Shown: in pieces, positions 43,493 through 52,720 of the stretch
Position numbering within the stretch: position 1 is the stretch's first letter
Layout: every line of letters starts with the position of its first letter
Assembly (NCBI GenBank): GCA_964570895.1
Contig: CAZMZD010000001.1
Coordinates: 310,001 to 374,000 of the forward strand
DNA from: RGIG1918 sp964570895
GTDB lineage: Bacteria; Cyanobacteriota; Vampirovibrionia; Gastranaerophilales; Gastranaerophilaceae
Reading direction: 5' to 3'
Length of the DNA stretch: 64,000 nucleotides
Notes under the pieces: model-generated
The model's input: only the letters and a program-made list of their open reading frames with translations
Databases searched by the model: none
Told to the model about the DNA's origin: nothing
Program-made: the position numbers and the translations under genes

Positions 43493-44494
43493 TTATTTAT
43501 TCATTCTATACGAAGCAAAAGTTACTTTATCAAGTGCATCAAGCTTGTTACCAAGAAGCACTTTTTCAGCTTCTTCAAGCACTTGGGCTGTCATCAAGCC
43601 ATTTCTGCCATCAGAGCGCGGAGTTCTTTTCTTGTGAATGCAATCTATAAAATGTTGGCATTCAAGCTTTAATGGCTCAATTTCAAGATAATCAACAACA
43701 TCCACATGCTTTTGAGCAGGAACTTTGTTGTCATATAATTTAATTTTTCCGCTTGCAAGCGTATCATCTAAAATTGCAGTTGCAATTTCGCCTCGAACAA
43801 GCAGTGTAACTCTTTTTTCAGGGTGAATCCAACTATCTGAAAGCTGCCCGATTGCACCATTTTCAAACTCAATTGTTAAATGTGTGATATCAAAAATGTT
43901 TTCAATTTCACTATCACAGCCAACAGCGTTAATAAGAGCCTTAGGGTCTGACCCAATCACATAACTTACCATCGAAAGATCATGCGGAGCCAAATCCCAC
44001 ATAACACTTCTGTCGTTTTTATGATAATTAATGTTTAATCTGTCGCTTTGAACATATTTAATTTTACCCAAAACGCCGTCATCAACAAGCATTTTAAGCC
44101 TATTAACAGCAGGGTGATACAATAAAAGGTGCCCCACCATTAAGATTAAATCTTTTGAATGTGCTAAATTTTCTAAATCCAGCGCTTCTTGCGCTTTGGT
44201 TGAAATTGGCTTTTCAACATAAACATTTTTGCCTGCATTCAAACATTTTTGAACCATATTATAGTGCGTGTGCGATGGAGTGACAACGCAAACGCCTTTA
44301 ATATCGGGGTTTTTTAAAATTTCATCAACATCATTTGTGCATTTAAGGTCAGGATATAATTCTTGAATTGCAGCAAGATTGTTTTCATTCAAATCGCAAA
44401 CACAATTAAGTGCTTCAAGATTGTAAAAATTTCTAACAATATTTCTGCCCCAAGTTCCGCAACCGATAACAGCTATTTCTTTTTTCTTTTCCAT
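43493..44494 (-). CDS. Gfo/Idh/MocA-family oxidoreductase
   Basis: The 333-residue protein has the N-terminal Rossmann fold (AVIGCGTWGRNIVRNF), VVTPSHTHYNM and the VYVEKPIS motif with the catalytic Lys, then LVGHLLLYHPA-like MVGHLLLYHPAVN and a C-terminal alpha/beta domain. Members with this profile include nucleotide-sugar 3-dehydrogenases such as WlbA. The neighbouring divergent gene is a WecG/TagA-type transferase, so a cell-surface sugar role is plausible. The exact substrate cannot be read from sequence. Confidence 0.85.
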   Translation of the reverse strand: MEKKKEIAVIGCGTWGRNIVRNFYNLEALNCVCDLNENNLAAIQELYPDLKCTNDVDEILKNPDIKGVCVVTPSHTHYNMVQKCLNAGKNVYVEKPISTKAQEALDLENLAHSKDLILMVGHLLLYHPAVNRLKMLVDDGVLGKIKYVQSDRLNINYHKNDRSVMWDLAPHDLSMVSYVIGSDPKALINAVGCDSEIENIFDITHLTIEFENGAIGQLSDSWIHPEKRVTLLVRGEIATAILDDTLASGKIKLYDNKVPAQKHVDVVDYLEIEPLKLECQHFIDCIHKKRTPRSDGRNGLMTAQVLEEAEKVLLGNKLDALDKVTFASYRMNK

Positions 44495-44542
44495 AATAAT
44501 TTTATTGTATGAAAATAAGTGTTTTAAGTCAAATTAAAAATG

Positions 44543-44551
44543 TGTTAAGAT
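44543..44551 (+). promoter_or_regulatory. extended -10 box of the WecG-like operon (predicted leaderless)
   Basis: TGtTAAGAT ends six bases before the ATG at 44558, with no SD. A weak TTAAGT (44524-44529) sits 16 bases upstream of the -10. Confidence 0.55.
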
Positions 44552-44557
44552 AGCAGT

Positions 44558-45283
44558 ATGGAAAAATCAGTTAAATTATTAAACAGAAGAGTGGATAGGT
44601 TGACTTTCAGCGAAGCAACGGATTTTTGTTTAAAGGCGCTCGATGAGCAAAAAAATATCCACATAATTACAATCAACCCTGAAATGATAATGCAATCTCA
44701 AGGGAATAGCGAATTTGCAGATGTTATAAACTCATCAGACCTTAATGTTCCCGATGGAATTGGGATTAAATATGCGCTTAAATTTCGCGGAGAGCAAATT
44801 GAAAACATAAGGGGGGTTGAGTTTTCAAAAAATTTGTTAAAAATATCTTCCGAGCGCGGTTATAAAGTTGCGCTTTTGGGCGCAAAGGAAGAGGTTTTAC
44901 AAACCGCAATAACAAAACTCAAAGAGGAATTTCCAAATTTAAACATTGTTTATTCGCATAATGGTTACTTCGACTCTGACGAGCAAATTAAAGAGGATAT
45001 AATTTCTGCTTCTCCGCAGGTTTTACTTGTGGCGCTTGGCGCACCAAAGCAAGAATTTTTTATAAAAAGTATAATTGAAAAGTTGCAAGGCTGCGTGGCA
45101 ATTGGGGTTGGCGGCTCTTTTGACGTGTATTCAGGGCTTACTAAAGAAGCACCAAAAATATGGCGAAAACTTGGCTTAGAATGGCTTTATCGCACACTTT
45201 CAGACCCAAAAAGGTTTAAGCGAATATTTCCAACTTTGCCATTATTCCTCATAAAGTGTATAATGGAAAAAACAGATAACTAA
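44558..45283 (+). CDS. WecG/TagA/CpsF-family glycosyltransferase (GT26)
   Basis: The 241-residue protein shows the GT26 pattern: TITINPEMIMQSQ, LNVPDGIGIKYAL, VALLGAKEEVLQTA, LLVALGAPKQEFFI, and AIGVGGSFDVYSGLTKEAP followed by GLEWLYRTLSDPKRFKR. These enzymes transfer N-acetylmannosaminuronic acid or similar sugars onto lipid-linked GlcNAc in enterobacterial common antigen, teichoic acid or capsule synthesis. It leads a plus-strand run that continues with transketolase, ftsE and ftsX. Its own sugar substrate is not determined. Confidence 0.9.
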   Translation: MEKSVKLLNRRVDRLTFSEATDFCLKALDEQKNIHIITINPEMIMQSQGNSEFADVINSSDLNVPDGIGIKYALKFRGEQIENIRGVEFSKNLLKISSERGYKVALLGAKEEVLQTAITKLKEEFPNLNIVYSHNGYFDSDEQIKEDIISASPQVLLVALGAPKQEFFIKSIIEKLQGCVAIGVGGSFDVYSGLTKEAPKIWRKLGLEWLYRTLSDPKRFKRIFPTLPLFLIKCIMEKTDN

Positions 45284-45294
45284 AAGGTGATGTT

Positions 45295-46113
45295 GTGGCT
45301 AATCTTAAAGAATTTACAAAACAGGTAAGAAAAGATATTATCGAGATGGTGTACACCGCAAAATCAGGTCACATCGGGGGTTCTATGAGCTCTGTCGATA
45401 TTTTAGCTGTTCTTTATAACAAAATATTAAACATACCGTCCGAGTGGGATAAAGCAGCAAATTTTACCCAAAGAGATAGATTTATTTTATCTAAAGGGCA
45501 CATCACACCTGCATTTTACGCCACACTTGCGCGCAGAGGCTTTTTCGACCCAGAGCTTTTAAAAACATTCAGGCAAACAGGTTCTCTTCTTCAAGGGCAC
45601 CCATGTTTGCACACAAAGCTTGCCGGCATTGAAATCTCAACCGGTTCCCTGGGGCAAGGTTTATCAATTGGCGTTGGCGTGGCAAAAGGTTTAAAACTAG
45701 ATAAACTAAGCTCAAAAGTTTATGTTCTGATGGGCGATGGCGAGCTTCAAGAAGGCAGTGTTTGGGAAGCATTTATGTCAGCAGGCTGCAAAAAACTTGA
45801 TAACATTGTTGCAATTATTGATAAAAATAATTTGCAAATAGATGGCGCGGTGGCTGAAATTAAATGTGTTGACCCGCTTGACAAAAAGCTTGAAGCTTTT
45901 GGCTGGAGCACAATAACAGTTGACGGGCACAACCTAGAAGAGCTCGAAAGTGCTTTCCTTAAAGCAAAAGAGGCAGATTTGCCAACTGCGATTATTTGTA
46001 ACACCATAAAAGGCAAAGGTGTTTCATTTATGGAAAATAACCACGCATGGCACGGAAAAGCGCCAAATGACGAACAATATAAACTTGCAATGGAGGAATT
46101 AAATGCTAACTAA
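45295..46113 (+). CDS. transketolase, N-terminal subunit
   Basis: The 272-residue protein is the TPP pyrophosphate-binding half of transketolase: SGHIGGSMSSVDILAVLY, ILSKGHITPAFYATLA, HPCLHTKLAGIEISTGSLG, and the GDGELQEG...DKNNLQ TPP/Mg motif. Many anaerobes split transketolase into two genes, so this is not a frameshift. A GTG start at 45295 follows AAAGGTGAT. It overlaps the C-terminal subunit gene by 11 bases. With RpiB it serves the non-oxidative pentose phosphate pathway. Confidence 0.95.
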   Translation: MANLKEFTKQVRKDIIEMVYTAKSGHIGGSMSSVDILAVLYNKILNIPSEWDKAANFTQRDRFILSKGHITPAFYATLARRGFFDPELLKTFRQTGSLLQGHPCLHTKLAGIEISTGSLGQGLSIGVGVAKGLKLDKLSSKVYVLMGDGELQEGSVWEAFMSAGCKKLDNIVAIIDKNNLQIDGAVAEIKCVDPLDKKLEAFGWSTITVDGHNLEELESAFLKAKEADLPTAIICNTIKGKGVSFMENNHAWHGKAPNDEQYKLAMEELNAN

Positions 46114-47050
46114 AGAAAGAATTGTAAAATCTCCACGAAACGCTTATGGTGAAGCACTCCAAGAACTTGGCGAAATTGATAAAAACGTGGTTGTGTTAGA
46201 CGCTGACCTTGCAGCTTCTACCCAATCAGGACTGTTTAAAAAAATGTTTCCTGAAAGATTTTTCGACGTAGGGATATCGGAACAAGATATGATAACGGAA
46301 GCGGCAGGTTTTGCGCTTGCCGGCAAAATACCCTTTGCAAGCACATTTGCAGTTTTTGCAACGGGCAGATGTTACGATCAAATAAGAGCCTCAATTGCAT
46401 ATTCAAACTTAAATGTAAAAATTGTAGGAACCCATGCAGGTATCACCGTTGGCGAAGATGGCGCGACACACCAAGCACTTGAAGACATTGCTCTTATGCG
46501 CGCTCTTCCAAACATGACCGTTCTTGCTCCTTCAGATTATAATGAAGTTAAGGCATGTATCAGGTACGCACACGACGCAAAAGGTCCTTTCTATATAAGA
46601 GTTCCAAGGTCAAACACACCAACTGTTTTTAGCGAAAACTACAAACACAACCCTAGCGCACCTGTAAAGCTTGCTGATGGCGAAGATGTTCTTGTGTGCA
46701 CGACGGGCGAAAATTTGGCAAATGTGATTGACGCAGTTGAAATGCTTAAAACAAAAGGAATATCGGCAACTTTGTTACATATTCCTCAAATCAAGCCATT
46801 TCTTGTAAAAGATGATATAATTAAAAGTGCTAAGGCATGTAAAAAAGTTGTGACAATTGAAAATCATTCAATAATTGGGGGCTTGGGCTCCGCTATTTGC
46901 GAAGTTTTGTCTGAAAATTGCCCAACACATGTTCTTAGAATTGGAATAAACGACTGCTTTGGCCAAAGCGGAAAAACAGAAGAATTGGTCAAATATTACA
47001 AATTAGATTCAAATTCGTTAGCTGAAAGAATTATGGAATTTGTTAAATGA
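46103..47050 (+). CDS. transketolase, C-terminal subunit
   Basis: The 315-residue protein contains the PYR domain (VVLDADLAASTQ, FDVGISEQDMITEAAG with the catalytic Glu, FASTFAVFATGRCYDQIR, THAGITVGEDGATHQ) and the C-terminal domain ending at the transketolase fold terminus. It forms the active enzyme with the preceding subunit. The ATG at 46103 has GGAGG inside the upstream gene. ftsE begins in its stop codon (ATGA overlap). Confidence 0.95.
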   Translation: MLTKERIVKSPRNAYGEALQELGEIDKNVVVLDADLAASTQSGLFKKMFPERFFDVGISEQDMITEAAGFALAGKIPFASTFAVFATGRCYDQIRASIAYSNLNVKIVGTHAGITVGEDGATHQALEDIALMRALPNMTVLAPSDYNEVKACIRYAHDAKGPFYIRVPRSNTPTVFSENYKHNPSAPVKLADGEDVLVCTTGENLANVIDAVEMLKTKGISATLLHIPQIKPFLVKDDIIKSAKACKKVVTIENHSIIGGLGSAICEVLSENCPTHVLRIGINDCFGQSGKTEELVKYYKLDSNSLAERIMEFVK

Positions 47051-47721
47051 TAGTATTAAAAGACGTAATTAAACAATATAAAAACAAGCTTGCTTTATAT
47101 AACGTAAACTTAAGGATTAAAGCAGGCGAATTTGTTTTCCTCGTTGGGTCATCAGGTGCCGGCAAATCAACTTTAATGAAAATGCTATACCTTGAAGAAA
47201 GACCGACCAGAGGGCAAGTTTACATTGGAAACATCAACATTGAAAACTTACCTGCTTCTAAAATTCCGACCCTTAGAAGATGTATGGGAATTGTTTTTCA
47301 AGATTATAAACTACTTCCAAACCACACAGTGTATGACAACATTGCGTATGTAATCAGAACTCTTGGCATTTCATCAAAAGAAATTCAAGCAAGAGTGAAA
47401 GGGGTTTTGAAAGTTGTTGGCTTGCAAGATAAGGCAAAAGCTCGTCCTTCTGAATTATCAGGCGGTGAACAACAAAGAGTTAGCATAGCGCGCGCTATTG
47501 TTAATGGGCCGCCACTTTTAATTGCTGACGAGCCGACAGGAAACCTAGACCCTAAAAACTCAATGGAAGTTATGGAAATTTTGGAACAAGTTAACCAAAG
47601 AGGTATCACTGTTCTTGTTTCAACCCATGACCATGCTATGGTTAATTATTTCAGGAAAAGAGTTATTACGCTTGACAAAGGGCAAATAATTCGTGATGTT
47701 CAGGCAGGTACTTATGACTGA
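47047..47721 (+). CDS. ftsE: cell division ATP-binding protein FtsE
   Basis: The 224-residue ABC ATPase has Walker A GSSGAGKST (residues 34-42), a Q-loop FQDYKLLP, the LSGGEQQR signature, Walker B LLIADEPTGNLD and an HDHAM switch. The FQDYKLL and early YKNKLALYNV context is typical of FtsE. With FtsX it couples the divisome to peptidoglycan hydrolase control. It overlaps the transketolase gene by four bases and ftsX by eight. Confidence 0.95.
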   Translation: MIVLKDVIKQYKNKLALYNVNLRIKAGEFVFLVGSSGAGKSTLMKMLYLEERPTRGQVYIGNINIENLPASKIPTLRRCMGIVFQDYKLLPNHTVYDNIAYVIRTLGISSKEIQARVKGVLKVVGLQDKAKARPSELSGGEQQRVSIARAIVNGPPLLIADEPTGNLDPKNSMEVMEILEQVNQRGITVLVSTHDHAMVNYFRKRVITLDKGQIIRDVQAGTYD

Positions 47722-48622
47722 TAGCGCACAAAGAATTAAACAAAAAGTAAAATCTCATATTCCAAAAGATTGGCTTACTGAAATCAGAATAAGCTACCGT
47801 ATTGTGATTGAAACTGTTAAAGGCATTGCGCAAACAGGGCTTATAAACGTCGCAATCATAACAACTATGGCTGCAATTTTAACAATTTTTGGAGCGTTGT
47901 TCCGCTCCACTCTCGCGGTTTCCACAATTGTTGCTGAAATGGGCTCTGCGCTTGAAGTTTCAGCTTATTTAAAGTCTGATGCAAACATTAAAGAAACAGT
48001 AGACGAGATTAAAAAACTTGAAAATGTTAAGCAAGTTGAATTTATATCAAAAGATAAATCTTGGAATGATTTGAAAAAAGAAATACAAGTGCCAGATATT
48101 GATAACCCGCTTCCAAACACGTTGCATGTAAAAGTGGACAAGCCAAAAAATATAACCAAGGTTATGACGGCGCTAGATGGCATTAAAGGGGTCGACGACA
48201 CAAGCTATGCGCGCGACCTTATCAAAAAATTTGAACTAATTAATCAAGTGAGCCACACTGTGACGCTTTTTGTGGTTATTCTCTCTTGCATATTAACGCT
48301 CGTTGTCATCAACAACACAATCGAGCTTGTTATCCAATCAAGAAAAGACGAGATTGAAATTATGCGCCTTATGGGTGTTAATAATTGGTATATTAAAACC
48401 CCGCTTGTCCTGCAAGGCGCGATATACGGTTTCCTTGGGGCGCTGATTGCTATAATTCCTGTTAATATCGTTAGCGGATATATAGTTCAGCTGCATAATT
48501 TCTTTATGATACCGGCAAATCCGTATTCACAATTTTTCACCGTGGCTGCGCTATTGTTCCTTGCTGTGGGCTTTGCGGCAGGCGGTAGCTTAATGAGTAT
48601 TAAAAAACATTTAGAGGTATAA
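47714..48622 (+). CDS. ftsX: cell division protein FtsX
   Basis: The 302-residue protein has a cytoplasmic N-terminus, a first helix (about 40-62), an extracytoplasmic domain with VSAYLKSDANIKETVDE and EFISKDKSWNDLKKE, and three C-terminal helices of the MacB/FtsX type ending at LMSIKKHLEV. The ATG at 47714 overlaps ftsE; the frame could open at 47693 but that lies inside ftsE. It is the membrane partner of FtsE. Confidence 0.95.
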   Translation: MTDSAQRIKQKVKSHIPKDWLTEIRISYRIVIETVKGIAQTGLINVAIITTMAAILTIFGALFRSTLAVSTIVAEMGSALEVSAYLKSDANIKETVDEIKKLENVKQVEFISKDKSWNDLKKEIQVPDIDNPLPNTLHVKVDKPKNITKVMTALDGIKGVDDTSYARDLIKKFELINQVSHTVTLFVVILSCILTLVVINNTIELVIQSRKDEIEIMRLMGVNNWYIKTPLVLQGAIYGFLGALIAIIPVNIVSGYIVQLHNFFMIPANPYSQFFTVAALLFLAVGFAAGGSLMSIKKHLEV

Positions 48623-48623
48623 A

Positions 48624-49436
48624 TTGGAAAATAACGAAGCAGAACAACTAGTCAAAGAATTTAAAGAAATTCCTCCTATGCCAAACGTTATGATGAAGGC
48701 ACTCGAGGTAATCAGAAACCCATATACAGGCATTCAAGAGCTTGCAACAATTATGTCCGTTGACCAAGCAATTTCGGCAAAGACCTTGTCGCTCGTGAAC
48801 TCTGCATATTATGGTTTTAGACAACAAATTACATCAATCAGCAAAGCCGTTGTTTTGCTTGGTATGATGAAAGCAAAAAATATAATCATGTCACTTGCAA
48901 TGCGCCAAATGATGACAACTCAAGGCTCACGCGAGCTTTGGGAACATTCAATCAGGTGCGCGATTGCTTCTGAATATCTTGCGGCGCAATTTAAATTCAT
49001 TAACCCTGACGACGCTTTTGTTATCGGCTTTTTGCACGATATAGGAAAAATTCTTTTAGCTCAAAAAGACGCAGCAAAATATTCAAAAGTTAAATATATT
49101 GCACAGCAAAACAACCAAAGTTTGATTGAGCTTGAAAACACATTCTTCCAAGCTAACCACTGCGAACTTGGCGCGCTTATTGCAAAAAAATGGCAATTGC
49201 CTGTCATTCTTATAAACTGCATTAAATATCACCACAACCCAAGCCTTTCAAGCTTGCCTGCCGCATGTGGTATTGTGTATATTGCAGATAGGCTCGTTCA
49301 ACCGCAAGTTGGGGAAGAAATTTTAGAACCGGAAATTATGGACAGGCTTCCAATGAGAATTTCAGACCCTGTTGGGCTTCGCGAACAATTAATTTCAAAA
49401 ACAAATATCTTCTTAAAAGAAATTTCTGCAAATTAA
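48624..49436 (+). CDS. HDOD-domain signalling protein
   Basis: The 270-residue protein is a single HDOD domain: FKEIPPMPNVMMKALEVI, IMSVDQAISAKTLSLVNSAYYGF, SISKAVVLLGMMKAKNI, FLHDIGKILLAQ and IKYHHNPS. Most HDOD proteins have lost catalytic residues, yet this one keeps an HDIGK-like motif. HDOD proteins act in signalling, motility and cell-cycle control, with no general enzymatic role proven. A TTG start at 48624 follows ftsX by one base with a GAGG site, so it is part of the ftsEX transcript. Confidence 0.88.
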   Translation: MENNEAEQLVKEFKEIPPMPNVMMKALEVIRNPYTGIQELATIMSVDQAISAKTLSLVNSAYYGFRQQITSISKAVVLLGMMKAKNIIMSLAMRQMMTTQGSRELWEHSIRCAIASEYLAAQFKFINPDDAFVIGFLHDIGKILLAQKDAAKYSKVKYIAQQNNQSLIELENTFFQANHCELGALIAKKWQLPVILINCIKYHHNPSLSSLPAACGIVYIADRLVQPQVGEEILEPEIMDRLPMRISDPVGLREQLISKTNIFLKEISAN

Positions 49437-49483
49437 TTTTCTCGGCTGGTTTGGAAAACATGCCAAGCGCGCAAAAAATAAGA

Positions 49484-49960
49484 TTATTTTAAATAGTCTT
49501 TGAATTTTTTGCTGACATCAAAATAAAAACCGCAGTCATCAAGCGTTGTGCCGCCACGCGCAATAAATTCAGGATTAATCGCAGGATAATCTCTGCAATA
49601 TAGGGAGCGGAAAAAGTAGTTTTTACATTTTTTATCTTCGCCCAAGCTTTTGCACCTGAATAAAAGAGCGCCTTTTATGTTTTTTCTGTCCCTAAATTCT
49701 TCAGTAGTATATTCGCCTTCATATGTGCCTGCAATTTCAAAAGCGTGATATCTTTTGTTATTTTTCTTCATTTCTTCAAATTCTTTTTTCTCTTTTATGT
49801 AACCGTTTTCATCGGAAAAAAGTATGTTTTCACAACATTTTCCACACATTTTACACTTTCCGCGAACGACGTATTTTGACGTCGTGAGCCTGTTTTTAAT
49901 AAATTCAATCCACTGTCTGACAGGCGTTTTAAACACCCAAGCATATTCTTTTAGTAGCAT
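49484..49960 (-). CDS. YkgJ-family cysteine-cluster protein
   Basis: The 158-residue protein has the metal-binding cysteine pattern of the YkgJ family: GKCKMCGKCCENI near residues 32-45, later FRCKSLGEDKKCKNY, YCRDYPA and DDCGFYF. These Cys residues are thought to chelate zinc or an iron-sulfur cluster; the function is unknown. It overlaps the upstream secreted-protein gene by 10 bases and is the last gene of the murA unit. Confidence 0.8.
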   Translation of the reverse strand: MLLKEYAWVFKTPVRQWIEFIKNRLTTSKYVVRGKCKMCGKCCENILFSDENGYIKEKKEFEEMKKNNKRYHAFEIAGTYEGEYTTEEFRDRKNIKGALLFRCKSLGEDKKCKNYFFRSLYCRDYPAINPEFIARGGTTLDDCGFYFDVSKKFKDYLK

Positions 49961-50355
49961 ACAAAATCTGCTCCTGTGATTGGTGTTTGAAGATTGCGAA
50001 GCTCAAAAACCTGAAGAACATACCTTCCCGCTTCGCGTGGCACAAAATAATCCGTGTAAAAATCATCATAATCAAGCCTATCGCGCTTAGCATAAACAAT
50101 TGTAATTCCGCCTAAGTGCGCTTTATCTGACCTATGAAGAACTTGATATTGAATTACATCATCTTGAAATTTTTTCTTCGCAATTGCACCAAAATAAACT
50201 CTTGAACCGACAGGAAAACTATATTTCGGGTTTTTCATAGAGTCTTCTGAAATTGGTTTATTGTCCATAACAACGCTAAATTTTTTGCCACCCCAAGCGC
50301 AAGAGGGGAGCGCAACTAATAAAATGGCGAATGTTATAAATATTTTTTTAAACAT
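49951..50355 (-). CDS. small exported protein, possible lipoprotein
   Basis: The 134-residue product begins with a signal sequence (KKIFITFAILLVALPSCAWG). The ALPSC segment could be a weak lipobox with Cys19 as the lipid site. The mature part is mostly beta, with VGSRVYFGAIAKKKF and YFVPREAGRYVLQVFEL, and resembles a small immunoglobulin-like or sandwich domain. No family is recognised. It shares one base with the TPR gene upstream and overlaps the YkgJ gene downstream, so it belongs to the murA unit. Confidence 0.7.
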   Translation of the reverse strand: MFKKIFITFAILLVALPSCAWGGKKFSVVMDNKPISEDSMKNPKYSFPVGSRVYFGAIAKKKFQDDVIQYQVLHRSDKAHLGGITIVYAKRDRLDYDDFYTDYFVPREAGRYVLQVFELRNLQTPITGADFVCY

Positions 50356-52382
50356 TATTTCATTATTTCTTCATATAAAATGTCGATTTTTTGCTTAACT
50401 TCTGCGCAAAGTGAGTTAGAAGGGGCAAGCTCAATAAACTTTTCATACGCAAAAATCGCGTCAGATTTTTTGTTTAATTTTTCAAGACATAAACCTTGCC
50501 CGTAGTATGAAAGCGCGAAATCGTTTTTATATTTTGCGGCGTTCACAAAATTTTCAAGCGCAGCCTCAATTTCGCCTCTATCGTATTGAATTATGCCAAT
50601 GTTAAAATAAGCATCTTGATTGATTGGGTTAATTGATAAAGCGTTTTTGTATGCTTCCATGGCGCGCTCTTCTTCGCCTTTTAATTTGTATGCATTGCCT
50701 GCTTTTATGTACAATTCGTCGCTATCTTTGATTGTTTGAAGTGCAAGTTCGTAGTTTTTAATTGCTTCATCATAGTTTTGCGCCTTGAGCTCATTATCCG
50801 CAAGCGCCGCGTATGCTGTTGCAGATTTTTCATCAAGCTCGAGCGCATGTTTAATGACCGCTTTTCCTGCTTCAATATCGTCCAAGTTGGTTAAGCTTTC
50901 GCCGTATTCCACAAATGTTTCAGGGTCTTCCGCGTTTAATTGAATTGCAATTTCATAATTTTCAACCACTTTAGATTTCATTCCCATATCTTCATAGGTT
51001 TTTGCAAGGCCCTTGTATGCTTGAGTGTTTTCAGGGTTCATATCAATTGCTTTTTGATAAGTCATTCGTGCTTTTTTATAATCTTTTTGCTTATTTAGAG
51101 ATTTTGCTTGAACAACATAATTTGAATACAATGTGTTGTTAATTATTTTTTTAGACAAATCATATTTTTTTAAATTGCTATCAGACTCTGAAAGAAGCGC
51201 TTTAAGTATGCTTTGTGATTCTCTAAAATCGCCATAGCCTTGAAGCGCAAGCGCTTTGCTATATTTATAATTCAGGTTTGTTGGAACTTTTGCAACAAGT
51301 TCATCATATAGAGGGAGCGAAAGTGCGTATTTGCCTTGAATGTGATACAACTTCGCAAGCTCAAATTTAACATTTACATTATCAGGCGCCGATTTAACCC
51401 CTTGTTCAAGAATTTTTTGTGCTTCAGATAAATTATTTTGCCCAATATAAATTATTGCAAGGTTCATATAAGCGTCGCCTTCTGCCGGAAATGCAGAGAT
51501 ATATTCTTTGTATGTTTTGATTGCTTCTTGCGTTTTGCCTAGTTTTGCCAAAAGATAAGCGTAATCAAATTTTAAATTTGGCATATCAGGCTGGAGCGCA
51601 AAAGCTTTTTGAAAATTTTGATAAGCTAAATTTAGCTCACCGGAATATGTTTCAGCCATAGCAAGATTTGCGTATGAGCTATAATCACTTGGGTTAATTT
51701 CAATCGCTTTTTCTAAATATTTTTTAGCCTCTTCAAATTTTTTATCTCGCAAATACGCAAGCCCCATGCTGGCATAATCGGAAAATTCATCAGGATTAAC
51801 TTCAAGTGCTTTCAAGTAAGCTTCTTGCGCCATTTTGTAATCTTTTTTTTGAAGATACGAGCTTGCAATGTTTGTTCTTGCTTTATTGTTATCCGGATAA
51901 TATTGAAGGAAAACTTTGTAATTTTCAATTGCTTCATCGTATCTTTCGCTTAAAAACAAAGTGTTTGCAATGTTTATAAAATTAAATTTATAATTTGGCG
52001 CAATAATTCTTGCTTGTTCATAAGCGTCCAGCGCATCGTCATACCTTTGCTGCATTTGTAAAATATTTCCGATTGAAATATACAAAAAAGCATCGTCCGG
52101 CTTAAGTTTCAAGGTTTTTTGATAGTAATTTAAAGCTTTATCAAATTCGCCGAGTTCACTGTATAAACCGGCAATTTTAGTGTTCAAAATCATATCGTCA
52201 TCAGATGTTGCAAGCGCCTTCAAAAGCAAATCCAAGGCATCAGAGTATCTTTTTTGGCTTTCAAATTTAAGAGCAGAAGAATATAGTTGGAGCGCTTCTT
52301 TTGTCATTTTAGCGTCGGCTGGTGCCAAAACCCCAAGTGACACTGCAGAGAAAAGCGCGAGCGCCAAGAGTTTTTTATACAT
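50355..52382 (-). CDS. exported TPR-repeat protein
   Basis: The 675-residue protein has a signal peptide (YKKLLALALFSAVSLGVLA then PADA) and is otherwise an almost uninterrupted array of tetratricopeptide repeats, about 17 by eye. Typical units include ALNYYQKTLKLKPDD, YSSYANLAMAETYSG and AYFNIGIIQYDRGEIEAAL. It should be a periplasmic protein-protein scaffold. It sits two genes after murA in an overlapping operon, which suggests a role in envelope or peptidoglycan assembly; that link is inferred. Confidence 0.88.
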   Translation of the reverse strand: MYKKLLALALFSAVSLGVLAPADAKMTKEALQLYSSALKFESQKRYSDALDLLLKALATSDDDMILNTKIAGLYSELGEFDKALNYYQKTLKLKPDDAFLYISIGNILQMQQRYDDALDAYEQARIIAPNYKFNFINIANTLFLSERYDEAIENYKVFLQYYPDNNKARTNIASSYLQKKDYKMAQEAYLKALEVNPDEFSDYASMGLAYLRDKKFEEAKKYLEKAIEINPSDYSSYANLAMAETYSGELNLAYQNFQKAFALQPDMPNLKFDYAYLLAKLGKTQEAIKTYKEYISAFPAEGDAYMNLAIIYIGQNNLSEAQKILEQGVKSAPDNVNVKFELAKLYHIQGKYALSLPLYDELVAKVPTNLNYKYSKALALQGYGDFRESQSILKALLSESDSNLKKYDLSKKIINNTLYSNYVVQAKSLNKQKDYKKARMTYQKAIDMNPENTQAYKGLAKTYEDMGMKSKVVENYEIAIQLNAEDPETFVEYGESLTNLDDIEAGKAVIKHALELDEKSATAYAALADNELKAQNYDEAIKNYELALQTIKDSDELYIKAGNAYKLKGEEERAMEAYKNALSINPINQDAYFNIGIIQYDRGEIEAALENFVNAAKYKNDFALSYYGQGLCLEKLNKKSDAIFAYEKFIELAPSNSLCAEVKQKIDILYEEIMK

Positions 52383-52720
52383 TATTTTTTCTCCTCGGTT
52401 TTTTCTTCAATAATAATGCCGTTTTCTTGAAGTGCTTTTATGAAATTTTCAGCTGCCATATTTTGAACCTGAACCGGCACAACCCTAAGCAATTCAACCG
52501 TTTTTGAGATAACAGGGTCTTTATCGTACCACCTTTTGCCATCAATAGGTTTTACCATGTCGTAAAATCTATCTATGGCTTCTTTTGAAACCTGTTCTTC
52601 AACCTTTTCAAGAAAAACCTCGGCTTGAGCACGAAGCTCAGTTTGATAATCTCTCAAAAGATTAATTATTTTGAGCAACGTTGGGTCATAGTCATACCAT
52701 CTTTTATAATTTTCCGACAT
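52382..52720 (-). CDS. duplicated 'RWYD-DP' repeat protein of unknown function
   Basis: From the ATG at 52720 the protein has 112 residues. It is built from two ~45-residue repeats, each starting KRWYD(Y/K)DP, followed by an amphipathic LLKIINLLRDY / SKTVELLRVVP helix and a second helix. The C-terminus is a Glu/Lys-rich tail. I do not recognise the family. GAGGGTGA precedes the ATG, inside the last codons of murA (17-base overlap); the frame extends to 52756 but that start is inferior. One-base overlap with the TPR gene follows. Confidence 0.75.
   Translation of the reverse strand: MSENYKRWYDYDPTLLKIINLLRDYQTELRAQAEVFLEKVEEQVSKEAIDRFYDMVKPIDGKRWYDKDPVISKTVELLRVVPVQVQNMAAENFIKALQENGIIIEEKTEEKK

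Noticed and set aside
43437..43672. Three overlapping 66-68 codon plus-strand frames
   Set aside because: They are antisense to the 3' end of the oxidoreductase gene and the R5 repeat, and are mutually overlapping with no SD.
45295..47050. Frameshifted transketolase
   Set aside because: The two halves end and begin at the natural domain border, with an SD for the second; split transketolases are common in anaerobes.
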